Shown here: piece by piece, positions 33,990 to 42,744 of the stretch
How the letters are laid out: each line of letters begins with the position of its first letter
Numbering within the stretch: position 1 is the stretch's first letter
Assembly (NCBI GenBank): GCA_019747815.1
Contig: JAIEQJ010000060.1
Span: 1 to 64,000, forward strand
Direction of reading: 5' to 3'
Origin: Hyphomonadaceae bacterium
GTDB taxonomy: Bacteria > Pseudomonadota > Alphaproteobacteria > Rhizobiales > Hyphomicrobiaceae
DNA: 64,000 bases
The notes under the pieces: generated by a model
Seen by the model: the letters and a program-made list of their open reading frames with translations, nothing else
Told to the model about the DNA's origin: nothing
Database searches by the model: none
Made by a program: the position numbers and the translations under genes

Positions 33990-34849
33990 CAGCTCTCCCT
34001 CGCCCGTTGGTAGGCGATCTGGGCCGCGCGGCGCGCGAGCACGCCGGCCACCTTGATGCGATAGTCCTTGGTGCCCCGCTTGTCGTCGATCGGTCGGCAG
34101 GCGGCGCGGGCCGCCGCGTCCAGCTTCTGCAGCAGGACCGGCAGCGCCTCGTTGCCGGTCAGCACCCTGGCCGCCTCCGCCACCAGCAGCGGCCGCTCCG
34201 CCACGGCCCCCAGCGACACGCGGGCCGCGGTGCAGGCGCCCCTGGCGTCGAGCGTCAGGCATATCCCGCAGCCGACCACGGCGATGTCCATCTCCGTGCG
34301 CGGGATGAAGCGCAGGTAGGCGTCACCGGTGCGGGGTGGTTTTGCCGGCAGCAGGAAGGAGGCGACGATCTCGCCCTTCGCCAGCGACAGCTTGCGCGGC
34401 GCCAGCATCACGTCCTCGACGGCCACATCGCGCCGTCCCTGCGGGCCGACGATGGAGGCCCTCGCCCCGGCGGCAATCAGCGCGGGCACGCTGTCGGCGG
34501 CAGGCGAGCCGTTGCACAGGTTGCCCCCCATGGTGGCGCGGCCCTGGATCTGGGTGGAGCCGATCAGGTTCGCGGCCTCCACCACCCCTGGCCACACCGA
34601 CCCGAGCCGGGGGTACTCCTTGAGCTCGGCGCCGGTGACCGCGGCACCGATGCGGAAGCCGCCGGCCTCCTCCCTGATCTGCCGGGTCTCGGCGATGCCC
34701 TTGATGTCGACCAGCAGCACCGGGTCGATCACATCGGTCCGCATCTGCACCAGCAGATCGGTGCCGCCGGCCAGCACGCGCGCCTCGCCTAACTCCGCTG
34801 CAAGAAGCGCCACGGCCTGGTCGAGCGTATTCGGCGCCTCATACCGCAT
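33989..34849 (-). CDS. Molybdenum hydroxylase FAD subunit
   Basis: A 286-residue CoxM/XdhB-like FAD-binding subunit that passes electrons from the Fe-S clusters to an acceptor. FAD motifs are VLAGGTDLLVQM near residue 25 and the TQIQGRATMGGNLCNGSPAA segment near residue 98. It is the first gene of the operon (FAD, 2Fe-2S, large). A 244-base divergent region separates it from a TRAP transporter operon, suggesting that the transporter imports the substrate of this enzyme. Confidence 0.92.
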   Translation of the reverse strand: MRYEAPNTLDQAVALLAAELGEARVLAGGTDLLVQMRTDVIDPVLLVDIKGIAETRQIREEAGGFRIGAAVTGAELKEYPRLGSVWPGVVEAANLIGSTQIQGRATMGGNLCNGSPAADSVPALIAAGARASIVGPQGRRDVAVEDVMLAPRKLSLAKGEIVASFLLPAKPPRTGDAYLRFIPRTEMDIAVVGCGICLTLDARGACTAARVSLGAVAERPLLVAEAARVLTGNEALPVLLQKLDAAARAACRPIDDKRGTKDYRIKVAGVLARRAAQIAYQRARES

Positions 34850-35093
34850 GTGCGAAGGTCCTCGCGTCAGTCGAAGAGGAGATGGCTCGCAGAGCGATCA
34901 GGATGGCACACCCCCTCCTCGTTCGCCAACCCGCGCCGCAAGGCATGCCGGCGGCGGCGGAAGGTTTTGCCACCAAACTATCAAATGAGGTATGAACTTG
35001 GGGTCTGCATGGCGCTCCGCCGTGAGGCCAATATTCTTAGCGCCGCCAGTTGCGGTAGGGTACGACCGAAAAACAGACGTTGGGAGGATGCCA

Positions 35094-36140
35094 ATGACCG
35101 TCTCTCGCCGCTCGTTTCTCGCTGCCACCGGCGCCGCGCTCGCGGCACCCGCCATCGCCAGACCGGCGCTGGCGCAGGCCCAGGTGACGCTGAAACTGCA
35201 TCACTTTCTGCCGCCCGTCTCCAACGGTCACGCCAAGATGCTGGCGCCGTGGGCGAAGATGGTGGAGCAGGATTCCGGCGGCAGGATCAAGATCGACATC
35301 TTTCCCTCCATGCAGCTCGGCGGCACGCCGCCCCAGCTCTACGACCAGGCGCGCGACGGCGTCGTCGACATCGTGTGGACGCTGCCCGGATCGACGGCGG
35401 GGCGATTCCCCTCGACCGAGGTGTTCGAGCTGCCGTTCATCGGCGCGCGGCGCGGCATCGTCAATGCGCGCGCCTCGCAGGAATATGCCACGGCCAACCT
35501 CGGCAAGGAGACGGCCGACATCAAGCTGTTGAGCTTCTGGTCGCACGATCACGGGTTGATCCACGCCAACAAGGCGGTCAACACCATGGAGGACCTCAAG
35601 GGCCTCAAGCTGCGCTCGCCCAACCGGCTGGCCGGCGAAGCCTTGAAGGCGCTCGGCGCAACCGCGGTGCCCATGCCCATTCCGCAGGTGCCCGAGAGCA
35701 TCGCCCAGCGCGCCATCGACGGCGCCGTGGTGCCGTGGGAGGTGGTGCCGGCAATCAAGCTGGACGAGCTGGTGAAGTTCCACACCGAGATCCCCGGCTC
35801 CCCGACCTTCTATACGGCGAGCTTCTTCCTGGCCATGAACAAGGCCAAGTACGAGGGGCTGCCCGCCGATCTCAAGGCGGCCATCGACAAGAACTCGGGC
35901 ATGAAGTTCGCCGAGCTTGCCGGCAACATGTGGGACGATGCCGGCGCGCTGGTGCTCGAGCGGGTGAAGAAGCGCGGCAACACGATCATCACCATCTCGG
36001 CCGACGAGAAGGCCAAGTGGATCAAGACGACCGAGCCGGTGATCGACGCCTGGATCAAGCAGGTGAAGGAGAAGGGCCTCGACGGCGGCAAGCTGATCGA
36101 GCAGGCCAAGGCGCTGGTGGCCAAGTACGACAAGGCCTGA
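35094..36140 (+). CDS. TRAP transporter substrate-binding protein (DctP family)
   Basis: A 348-residue periplasmic receptor. The N-terminus carries a twin-arginine signal (SRRSFLAATGAALAAPAIA), so it may be exported folded. DctP landmarks are KLHHFLPPVSNGHAKMLAPW, DGVVDIVWTLPGSTAGRFPS and the ligand-Arg region DLKGLKLRSPNRL. GGGAGG lies seven bases before ATG 35094; the ATG at 35088 is too close. The ligand is not known; an organic acid is usual. Confidence 0.92.
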   Translation: MTVSRRSFLAATGAALAAPAIARPALAQAQVTLKLHHFLPPVSNGHAKMLAPWAKMVEQDSGGRIKIDIFPSMQLGGTPPQLYDQARDGVVDIVWTLPGSTAGRFPSTEVFELPFIGARRGIVNARASQEYATANLGKETADIKLLSFWSHDHGLIHANKAVNTMEDLKGLKLRSPNRLAGEALKALGATAVPMPIPQVPESIAQRAIDGAVVPWEVVPAIKLDELVKFHTEIPGSPTFYTASFFLAMNKAKYEGLPADLKAAIDKNSGMKFAELAGNMWDDAGALVLERVKKRGNTIITISADEKAKWIKTTEPVIDAWIKQVKEKGLDGGKLIEQAKALVAKYDKA

Positions 36141-36145
36141 GAGCT

Positions 36146-36182
36146 GCGGCCGCCGCGCACCAACACCGGCTGCGGCGGCCGC
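36146..36182 (+). promoter_or_regulatory. Stem-loop between TRAP receptor and permease genes
   Basis: GCGGCCGCCGC (36146-36156) and GCGGCGGCCGC (36172-36182) form an 11-bp GC-only stem starting 6 bases after the dctP stop. There is no U-tract, so it probably protects the upstream message or partly attenuates transcription, giving more receptor than permease. The second TRAP operon has the same arrangement. Confidence 0.65.
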
Positions 36183-36248
36183 TCGTTCTGAGATTGCCGT
36201 CCAGGTCAGGGCGTCGGCAGGAGCGCCGCCCGTGGGGAGGGAGTGATC

Positions 36249-36758
36249 ATGAGTGACGTCGCCGCTGCGGGGCAGGGCGCGCCGCGGCCGCCCCTCATCG
36301 AGCGCCTGTCGGGCGCCATCGCCATTGCGGGCGGCCTGTTGTCGCTGGCCACGGCCGCGCTCGTGGTGGCCAGCGTGATCGGCCGCAAGTTCTTCAACTC
36401 GCCCATCAACGGCGACTTCGAGCTGGTGCAGATGGCGACCGCCATCGCCATCTTCAGCTTCCTGCCCTATTGCCAGGCCCGCCGCGGCAACATCGTCGTC
36501 GATACCTTCATGACCTGGCTGCCGCGCCGCGCCATCGACATCGTCGATGCGGTCTGGGACATCGTCTATGCCGGCATGATGGGCCTGATCGGCGCGTGCA
36601 TGTTGGCCGGCGTGATGGAGCACTATCGCAGCGGCCAGACCACCATGCTGCTGCAGATCATCGTCTGGCCGGCGCTGGCCATCTGCACGGGCCTCGCCTT
36701 CCTGCTCGCGGGCGTGGCGCTGGCGACGGCCGCCGGGCTGATCCGGGGACGCGCATGA
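36249..36758 (+). CDS. TRAP transporter small permease (DctQ family)
   Basis: A 169-residue inner-membrane protein with four hydrophobic segments and the family stretch VIGRKFFNSPINGDFELVQM and LPYCQARRGNIVVDTFMTWL. It pairs with the large permease downstream. GGGAGGGAG precedes ATG 36249. Its stop overlaps the next start as ATGA. Confidence 0.9.
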   Translation: MSDVAAAGQGAPRPPLIERLSGAIAIAGGLLSLATAALVVASVIGRKFFNSPINGDFELVQMATAIAIFSFLPYCQARRGNIVVDTFMTWLPRRAIDIVDAVWDIVYAGMMGLIGACMLAGVMEHYRSGQTTMLLQIIVWPALAICTGLAFLLAGVALATAAGLIRGRA

Positions 36759-38071
36759 GCGGCTTCACGATCGCGGCGCTCGGCTTCGGCGCGATGCTCG
36801 TGCTCATCGCCCTGCGCATGCCCGTCGGCCTGTCGATGCTGGTGGTGGGCTCCATCGGCTACATCCACCTGTCGAGCTGGCCCGCGTTCTTCGCCTACAT
36901 GAAGACCAATCCCTACTACCAGTTTGCCAACTACACCCTCTCGGTGATCCCCCTGTTCGTGCTGATGGGCGCGCTGGCCGAGCGCTCGGGCATCTCGACC
37001 AACCTGTTCCGCGCGGCGGAGGCCTTTGCCGGCCGCCTGCGGGGCGGGCTGGCGATGGCGGTGATCTGGGCCTGCACGGCGTTCGGCGCCATCTGCGGCT
37101 CGTCGGTCGCCACCACGGCCACCTTCGGCCGGGCGGCGCTGCCGGAGCTGCAGCGCTACAAGTACGACGGCGGCTTCGCGACGGGAACCATTGCCGTCGG
37201 CGGCACGCTCGGCATTCTCATTCCGCCGTCGATCATCCTGGTCGTCTATGCCATCACCACCGAGCAGAACATCGCCAAGCTGTTCAAGGCGGCGTTCATC
37301 CCGGGCCTCATGGCCGCGCTGTTCTACACGCTCGCCATCGCCTGGGTGGTGCGCCGCCGGCCCGAGCTGGCGCCGCCGGTGCCGGTCGACGTTGCCGATC
37401 GCGGCCGCGCGCTGGTGAAGGTGTGGCCGGTGCTGCTGGTGGCCCTGATCGTGCTCGGCGGCATCTATGGCGGCGTGTTCACGCCCACCGAGGGTGCCGC
37501 GTTCGGGGCGATCTCCATGCTGGTGGTGGGCGTGTTGCAGCGCACGCTCGATGTCAGGGGCATCATCGACAGCATCAAGCAGACGGCGGAAACCTCCGCC
37601 ATGATTTTCATCATTCTGCTGGGGTCGGAGGTGTTCGACGCCTTCCTGGCGCTGTCGAAGCTGCCCGAGATGGCGGCCGAGCTGGTGGCGCATTCTGGGC
37701 TCGGCCCCTACGCGGTCATGCTCTCGCTCATGCTCTTCTACATCCTTCTCGGCGCCGTGATGGACGAGCTCGCCATGATCCTGCTGACGCTGCCGGTGTT
37801 CTTCCCGATCGTGCAGGCACTGGACTTCGGCCTGCCGCCGGACGAGGTGGCCATCTGGTTCGGCATCCTTGTCCTGATCGTCGTCGGCATCGGTCTCACG
37901 GCGCCGCCGATCGGCCTCAACGTGTTCGTCATCAGCTCCATTGCCAGAACGGTTCCTATCGCCTCGACCTATCGCGGCGTGTTGCCGTTCATCGCCACGG
38001 ACATCGTGCGCCTGGGCCTGGTCCTGATGTTCCCGGGCCTTGCGCTGTGGCTCGTGCGGCTGCTGAACTGA
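36755..38071 (+). CDS. TRAP transporter large permease (DctM family)
   Basis: A 438-residue inner-membrane protein with about twelve hydrophobic segments, the sodium-coupled transport subunit. Family signatures are LSVIPLFVLMGALAERSGI, GAICGSSVATTATFGRAALP and TGTIAVGGTLGILIPPSIIL. It is translationally coupled to dctQ by a four-base overlap. Confidence 0.94.
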   Translation: MSGFTIAALGFGAMLVLIALRMPVGLSMLVVGSIGYIHLSSWPAFFAYMKTNPYYQFANYTLSVIPLFVLMGALAERSGISTNLFRAAEAFAGRLRGGLAMAVIWACTAFGAICGSSVATTATFGRAALPELQRYKYDGGFATGTIAVGGTLGILIPPSIILVVYAITTEQNIAKLFKAAFIPGLMAALFYTLAIAWVVRRRPELAPPVPVDVADRGRALVKVWPVLLVALIVLGGIYGGVFTPTEGAAFGAISMLVVGVLQRTLDVRGIIDSIKQTAETSAMIFIILLGSEVFDAFLALSKLPEMAAELVAHSGLGPYAVMLSLMLFYILLGAVMDELAMILLTLPVFFPIVQALDFGLPPDEVAIWFGILVLIVVGIGLTAPPIGLNVFVISSIARTVPIASTYRGVLPFIATDIVRLGLVLMFPGLALWLVRLLN

Positions 38072-38131
38072 GGCTGGCGTCTCCCGCACCGGGACCGTCG
38101 ACACCATGGAGCAGGATATGGGGAGCAGGAT

Positions 38132-38431
38132 ATGGCCAAGAAGGGCTACTGGATCGCGCACGTCACCATCACCGACCCCGAGCGCTACAAGGATTATATC
38201 GCTGCCAATGCCGAGCCCTTGCGGCGGTACGGCGCCCGCTTTCTCGTGCGCAATGGCGCGTGCGAGGCGGTGCGGGGACAGATGCAGGCGCGGCGCCACG
38301 TCGTGATCGAGTTCGACAGCTACGCTGCGGCCCAAGCCTGCCATGCCTCCCCGGAGTATCAGGCGGCCGCCCGGATCCGCGACGAGGCCAGCACCGCGGA
38401 CCTCATCATCATCGAGGGCTATGAGGGGTGA
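38132..38431 (+). CDS. DUF1330 small protein
   Basis: A 99-residue ferredoxin-like fold protein. GYWIAHVTITDPERYKDYIA and the EFDSYAAAQACHASPEYQAA segment are DUF1330 hallmarks. Members are possible monooxygenase-like or ligand-binding proteins of unknown activity. It follows the TRAP operon by 60 bases and may be its last gene, consistent with a catabolic role. Confidence 0.85.
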   Translation: MAKKGYWIAHVTITDPERYKDYIAANAEPLRRYGARFLVRNGACEAVRGQMQARRHVVIEFDSYAAAQACHASPEYQAAARIRDEASTADLIIIEGYEG

Positions 38432-38465
38432 GCCGGGCTGGCAGCGGGCGGCCGCTGCAGGCTCA

Positions 38466-38481
38466 TGTTTCACGTGAAACA
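38466..38481. other. parS: parS-type centromere site 1
   Basis: TGTTTCACGTGAAACA is a perfect 16-base palindrome identical to the bacterial parS consensus bound by ParB. It is intergenic, 35 bases after the DUF1330 stop. Confidence 0.85.
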
Positions 38482-38499
38482 AATTAACCAGTCTATTGA

Positions 38500-38515
38500 T
38501 GTTTCACGTGAAACA
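38500..38515. other. parS: parS-type centromere site 2
   Basis: A second perfect TGTTTCACGTGAAACA lies 34 bases centre-to-centre from the first and 28 bases before the folD stop. Paired parS sites suggest a genuine ParB-loading centromere rather than chance. Confidence 0.85.
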
Positions 38516-38543
38516 TCTGAAGGCCATGCCCCTTGCCATTGCC

Positions 38544-39401
38544 TCAGCGCGGCGTGGCCCTGGCCGCCTCCAGCGTGTTCTTGAGCAGGCAGGCGATGGT
38601 CATGGGGCCAACGCCGCCGGGCACGGGCGTGATGGCGCCGGCCACCTCGGCAGCCTCCGCAAACGCCACGTCGCCCACCAGCCGGCTCTTGCCCGCCCCG
38701 TCCTCGACCCGCTGGATGCCGACGTCGATCACCGTGGCGCCGGGCTTGATCCAGCTGCCCCGCACCATCTCGGCGCGGCCCACGGCCGCCACCACGATAT
38801 CGGCGCGCCGCACCACGTCGGGCAGGTTGCGGGTGCGCGAGTGGGCAATCGTCACGGTGCAGCTTTGGCCGAGCAGCAGCTGGGCCATCGGCTTGCCGAC
38901 GATGTTGGAGCGGCCGATCACCACCGCATCGAGCCCCGCAAGCTCCGGCCGCACCGTCTTGGCGAGGACCAGGCAGCCGGTCGGCGTGCAGGGCGCCAGC
39001 GCTGGCTCGCCGATCGCCAGACGGCCGACATTGACGGGATGGAAGCCGTCGACGTCCTTGGCCGGGTCGATCGCCTCGATCACCTTGCTGGCGTCGATGT
39101 GCTTGGGCAGAGGCAGCTGCACCAGGATGCCGTGCACGTCGGCCCGCTGGTTCAGCTCCGCAATCAGGGCCAGCAGCCTGGCCTCGGCCGTGTCGGCCGG
39201 CAGTTTGTGCTCGAACGAGCCCATGCCGGCCTCGCGGGTGGCGGTCGCCTTGCTGCGCACGTAGACCTGGCTGGCGGGGTCCTCGCCCACCAGCACGACC
39301 GCCAGGCCCGGCGTCACGCCGCGCTCGCGCTGCATTGCCTCCACGCCGGCGGCCACCTCGCGGCGCAGCGCCGCGGCTATTGCTTTGCCATCGATGATCA
39401 T
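38544..39401 (-). CDS. folD: Bifunctional methylenetetrahydrofolate dehydrogenase/cyclohydrolase
   Basis: A 285-residue cytosolic folate enzyme interconverting methylene-, methenyl- and formyl-tetrahydrofolate. Catalytic Lys is in [17 protein letters not shown]. Other signatures are [33 protein letters not shown] and the NADP-site [15 protein letters not shown]. The ATG at 39401 overlaps the DUF167 stop by four bases. It is the last gene of yggT-DUF167-folD. Confidence 0.95.
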   Translation of the reverse strand: MIIDGKAIAAALRREVAAGVEAMQRERGVTPGLAVVLVGEDPASQVYVRSKATATREAGMGSFEHKLPADTAEARLLALIAELNQRADVHGILVQLPLPKHIDASKVIEAIDPAKDVDGFHPVNVGRLAIGEPALAPCTPTGCLVLAKTVRPELAGLDAVVIGRSNIVGKPMAQLLLGQSCTVTIAHSRTRNLPDVVRRADIVVAAVGRAEMVRGSWIKPGATVIDVGIQRVEDGAGKSRLVGDVAFAEAAEVAGAITPVPGGVGPMTIACLLKNTLEAARATPR

Positions 39402-39754
39402 GATGCGGACTGCTTCGCCTTCATTGTTGTGCATTGTGCGGCCATGCGGGCCGCGATCAGCGTTTCCAGTTCGCCTGGATCGCCGTCGATGTCCAGCGTC
39501 TTGATGCGCGACTTACCGCCATGGGTCACCGCCACGCGCGTCTTGGCAACACCCAGCCACTGCGCCACGACGGTCTCGACCGACCGGTTGGCCTTGCCGT
39601 CCTCGGCGACGGCGCGCACGCGCACCTTGAGCGCCGCACCATCCGCGGTCTGGATGATGCCCTCGACGCCGTCCCGCGCCGATCCGGGGGTGACGCGGGC
39701 CAGCACGCGCAGGCCGGTCTTGCTGACGCGCCAGGCCTGCGGGCCGGGCGGCAT
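39398..39754 (-). CDS. DUF167 (YggU) family protein
   Basis: A 118-residue small protein of unknown role. The family core is [36 protein letters not shown] and the [16 protein letters not shown] segment. Genes of this family commonly sit between yggT and folD in Hyphomicrobiales, as here, with one-base and four-base overlaps on its two sides. Confidence 0.9.
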   Translation of the reverse strand: MPPGPQAWRVSKTGLRVLARVTPGSARDGVEGIIQTADGAALKVRVRAVAEDGKANRSVETVVAQWLGVAKTRVAVTHGGKSRIKTLDIDGDPGELETLIAARMAAQCTTMKAKQSAS

Positions 39755-40044
39755 CACACGAACAGCTTGGCGAGGTTGGTCAGAACCACGGACTGGATGA
39801 AAAAGCAGATCAGGATCAGAACGAGGGGCGAGATGTCGATGCCGCCGAGATCCGGCAGCATGCGGCGGATCGGCCGCAGCGCCGGCTCGGTCAGGGCATT
39901 GAGCCCCTGCCACAGGGAGCGCACGAACTGGTTGTAGGGGTTGATGACGTTGAAGGCGATCAGCCAGCTCATCACGGCGCCCGCGATGATGATGTAGACA
40001 TAAAGCGTAATGATGTAGCTGATGAAGTTGAGCAGTTCGAGCAT
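39754..40044 (-). CDS. yggT: YggT-family membrane protein
   Basis: A 96-residue inner-membrane protein with two hydrophobic segments around the conserved SWLIAFNVINPYNQFVRSL and EPALRPIRRMLPDLGGIDIS. It is implicated in envelope or osmotic functions but not well defined. The start at 40044 has AGAGGA upstream; longer in-frame extensions are not hydrophobic or conserved. Confidence 0.9.
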   Translation of the reverse strand: MLELLNFISYIITLYVYIIIAGAVMSWLIAFNVINPYNQFVRSLWQGLNALTEPALRPIRRMLPDLGGIDISPLVLILICFFIQSVVLTNLAKLFV

Positions 40045-40255
40045 GGGTCCTCTCTTGAGGATGTGCCGGTGGGTCGAGATGTAAAGCCCTGGCGCGGGCC
40101 CCACAAGAGGCCGGCGCCGCGCATCCACCTTCACGGCGCATGCGGGCCTGCTCGTGCGGCGGCAAGGCATGGCACGCTCCACGGGCAGATCGGGCTTAGC
40201 TGTGCCGCAGGGGCGCGTTTCGCCCCTCGATGGGAGGCGGCGGCCAGCGGCTTGC

Positions 40256-40284
40256 TTGACAAGGGGGAGGCCCGCCACATAAAT
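40256..40284 (+). promoter_or_regulatory. Sigma-70 promoter of tRNA-Ala
   Basis: TTGACA at 40256-40261 and CATAAAT at 40278-40284 are 16 bases apart. The tRNA begins 14 bases further on. Confidence 0.65.
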
Positions 40285-40297
40285 GGCCCCACCCTTA

Positions 40298-40373
40298 GGG
40301 GCCGTAGCTCAGATGGGAGAGCGCTGCAATCGCACTGCAGAGGTCAGGGGTTCGATTCCCCTCGGCTCCACCA
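40298..40373 (+). tRNA. tRNA-Ala (anticodon CGC)
   Basis: A complete 76-nt cloverleaf with encoded CCA. The acceptor stem GGGGCCG pairs with CGGCTCC with one G-U. The anticodon stem CTGCA/TGCAG encloses the loop ATCGCAC, with CGC at 40331-40333. The T-arm is AGGGGTTCGATTCCCCT. It decodes GCG. Confidence 0.95.
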
Positions 40374-40864
40374 ATTAAACCAGGTACTTACGTCGCTTTC
40401 AGAATCTTCCGCAATTGCCGTTCACGCAGGGTTCGCGCAGCAAGCATGCGCTCGCATGCAGCGCCCGTGTGCGGTGGACAAGGCAAACGAGGCGGAATGC
40501 ATGCACTGCGCACATCTGTCGGTCGCCGCGATCCCTGATCCGCGAGCCACGCGGCGGCTTCCATTTCCGCGGTGAGGTCCGCTGGCCCGTTCAGCGCCGA
40601 GCGGCCGGACGGTCGATCGACAAGAATATGACGGCATACGGGTGAAGCTGTCATGTTCGAGCCCTGCAGGATATCCGAGGCGCATCGCAGCGGCTTGAGC
40701 CACGGCCCGAGCCAAAATCGAGCTCAGGCCATGACCGGTGCTCCTACACCACCACCAGGGATACGACCAAGAGTCCCGCTAGCCGACGCTGGGAAGGCGA
40801 GGGTTTTACCCGATCCCTTCAGCCGGCCGTACCTGTCAATATTGTTCCTTCGGGCTCGCCGCGC
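40374..40864. other. Intergenic stretch after tRNA-Ala, no gene supported
   Basis: Nearly 500 bases between the tRNA and the sulfatase. Short open frames exist on both strands but none has a family resemblance or a ribosome site. I found no integrase, and no second copy of the tRNA 3-prime end among the sequences compared by eye. The tRNA could still be an old integration boundary. Confidence 0.4.
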
Positions 40865-42312
40865 ATGCGACCAAACCGACGACAGGCCCTTGCATTGTTG
40901 GCTGGCACTGTGTCGACTGCCGGCACGATGGCTGCTGGCCTTGGCAAATTGCGGACGGCTCGCGCACAGGGGACCGCGAAGCCAAGCATACTGTTCATCC
41001 TCGCAGACAATCTCGGCTACGGCGAACTGGGGGCGTACGGCGGTGGAGCTACACGTGGTGCGGCCACGCCCCGAATGGACTCCCTGGCGCGCGAGGGCTT
41101 GCGCCTGACCAACATGAACATGGAAACCCAATGCACGCCGAGCCGGTCGAGCATCCTGACCGGGCGCTACGCGATCCGTTCCGGTACCCATTCGGTGCCA
41201 TTCGGCGGCGTGGCGGATGGCCTCACGCAGTGGGAAGTGACGTTGGCCGAGGCTCTCTCCGCCGCAGGCTACGCCACGGCGCTCTACGGAAAATGGCACC
41301 TCGGCAGCCATGATGGCCGCCTGCCCAACGACCAAGGGTTCGACGAGTGGTACGGCATCCCGCGCACCACCGACGAAGCGCTGTGGCCGAGTTCAGCCGG
41401 ATACTCGCCCAGCGTCATGCCGCCGGAACAGATCATGGAAGGACGCAAGGGCGAGAAAAGCCGCGCGGTGCGCATATACGACCTGGAGCAGCGGCGGCTT
41501 ATCGATGCCGAGCTCACACGGCGGACCATCGCGTTCATGGAGCGCAACGTGTCGGTGAGGAGACCGTTCTTCGCTTATGCCAGCATCACACAGCCGCATC
41601 TGCCGACTCTCCCAAATCCTGCCTTTGCGGGCAGGACGGGCAACGGCGAGTGGGCCGACATGCTGGCGGAGATGGACCACAACGTCGGGCAGATGCTGGA
41701 CGCGGTCGACCGGCTCGGCATCCGCGACGGCACCATCGTGATCTTCGCGAGCGACAACGGACCCAAGTTCGTCAAGCCCTGGGATGGCTGGGCTGGACCA
41801 TGGCGCGGCCAATATTTCACCGCGTGGGAAGGCGGCATCCGCGTGCCGTTCATGATCCGCCGGCCAGGAAGGATACGTGCGGGCCGTGTCAGCGACGAGA
41901 TCGTGCACGGCGCTGATCTGTTCCCCACTCTCGCCCGCATCACGGGCGCCCGCGTACCGGACGATCGACCGTCGACGGCGTAGACCAGTCGGCCTTCTTC
42001 CTGGGTGAAAGCGAGAGATCGAAACGCGAAGGCATCCTAATCTGGTGCGCCGACCGCCTGCAGGCGGTGAAGTGGCGCAACTTCAAAGTCCATTTCTACA
42101 AGCAGGACACGATGGTTTCGCCGGCGCAAAAGCTCGGCATACCGCTGCTGTTCAATCTCTACACCAATCCGCGGGAAGACGAAGACAAGCCGGCCACAGA
42201 CACCTGGATCATCGGCCCGGCGCTCAAGATGGTGGCCGAGTTCGAAGAGAGCACAAAGAAGCATCCGCTGATCGCCATGGGCACGCCTGATCCTTGCACG
42301 CCGCTGAGATGA
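40865..42312 (+). pseudogene. Arylsulfatase-like protein, frameshifted
   Basis: A Tat-exported sulfatase interrupted by a one-base deletion. The first part (40865-41983) has a twin-arginine signal (NRRQALALLAGTVSTAG), the metal-site start ILFILADNLGYGELGAYGGG, the formylglycine motif CTPSRSSILTGRYA, and KWHLG. The frame breaks near 41970 after ITGARVPDD and stops at 41983. The next frame continues directly: VDGVDQSAFFLGESERSKRE, then MKWRNFKVHFYKQDTMVSPA and a normal C-terminus, ending at 42312. If real, the truncation removes about 110 residues and probably inactivates the enzyme; a sequencing error is the alternative. Confidence 0.8.
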
Positions 42313-42744
42313 GAACGCGATCGAGGCTGAGAACACTGTTGGATAGAGTGGGGATGCTCGGCATCCGTCGAGCGCCGATGCGACATGAGGCGCGACCGTA
42401 CCGTCAGCGAAGTGGCCGATTCAGAACAGCTTGCGTCGCCTGGACGAGGTTCTGTTCGGCGATCCCAATCCGCTCAACATCCCATCAATGACCAGACGTT
42501 CGACGTCACCTTCTATCCGCCGCCCGCCACCGCGCCCGGCTTCCGCAGTCCGCACACGGTCATTCTCACCGGCCCCGACACCGGTGTTTTGCTGCGTCGC
42601 TTTGCATCCCGCCGGCCCACTGTTTCCACGCCATGGTGCGCCTCATGCTTGCGCGGCGTCGACCTGCGGTGCCGATGTCCTGCCGCTGATCCGATCGAGC
42701 GGCGGCGGGATTGGGGCCGCCACCGCGCAAGCGAGCAAGCCGCC
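42313..42744. other. Degraded sequence after the sulfatase
   Basis: No intact gene. Plus-strand fragments in two frames look like a broken coding remnant: RRLDEVLFGDPNPLNIP at about 42434-42484 and NDQTFDVTFYPPPATAPGF at about 42490-42545. I do not recognise the family. Confidence 0.35.

Noticed and set aside
30810-34013. Plus-strand open frame of over 1000 codons opposite the molybdenum hydroxylase genes
   Set aside because: It is antisense to three clear genes with strong family motifs; the long frame comes from GC-rich codon bias, and its translation is a low-complexity Arg/His/Gly string.
31206-34849. Form I carbon monoxide dehydrogenase (CoxMSL)
   Set aside because: The large subunit has AYRAPGGP where the active-site Cys loop of form I CO dehydrogenase would be.
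31206-34849. Xanthine dehydrogenase of the urate pathway
   Set aside because: It lies 8 kb or more from the urate genes, pairs with its own TRAP transporter, and shows no purine-specific feature that I can identify; possible but unsupported.
36623-38482. Minus-strand open frame opposite the TRAP large permease
   Set aside because: His/Asp/Gln-rich shadow typical of the strand opposite membrane-protein genes; the permease on the plus strand is certain.
38496-38530. Small open frame starting with the codons MFHVKH
   Set aside because: These codons are simply the translation of the parS palindrome; the frame continues only as the antisense of folD.
40388-40654. Integrase remnant next to tRNA-Ala
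   Set aside because: The minus-strand frame has no tyrosine recombinase motifs and no duplicated tRNA end was found.
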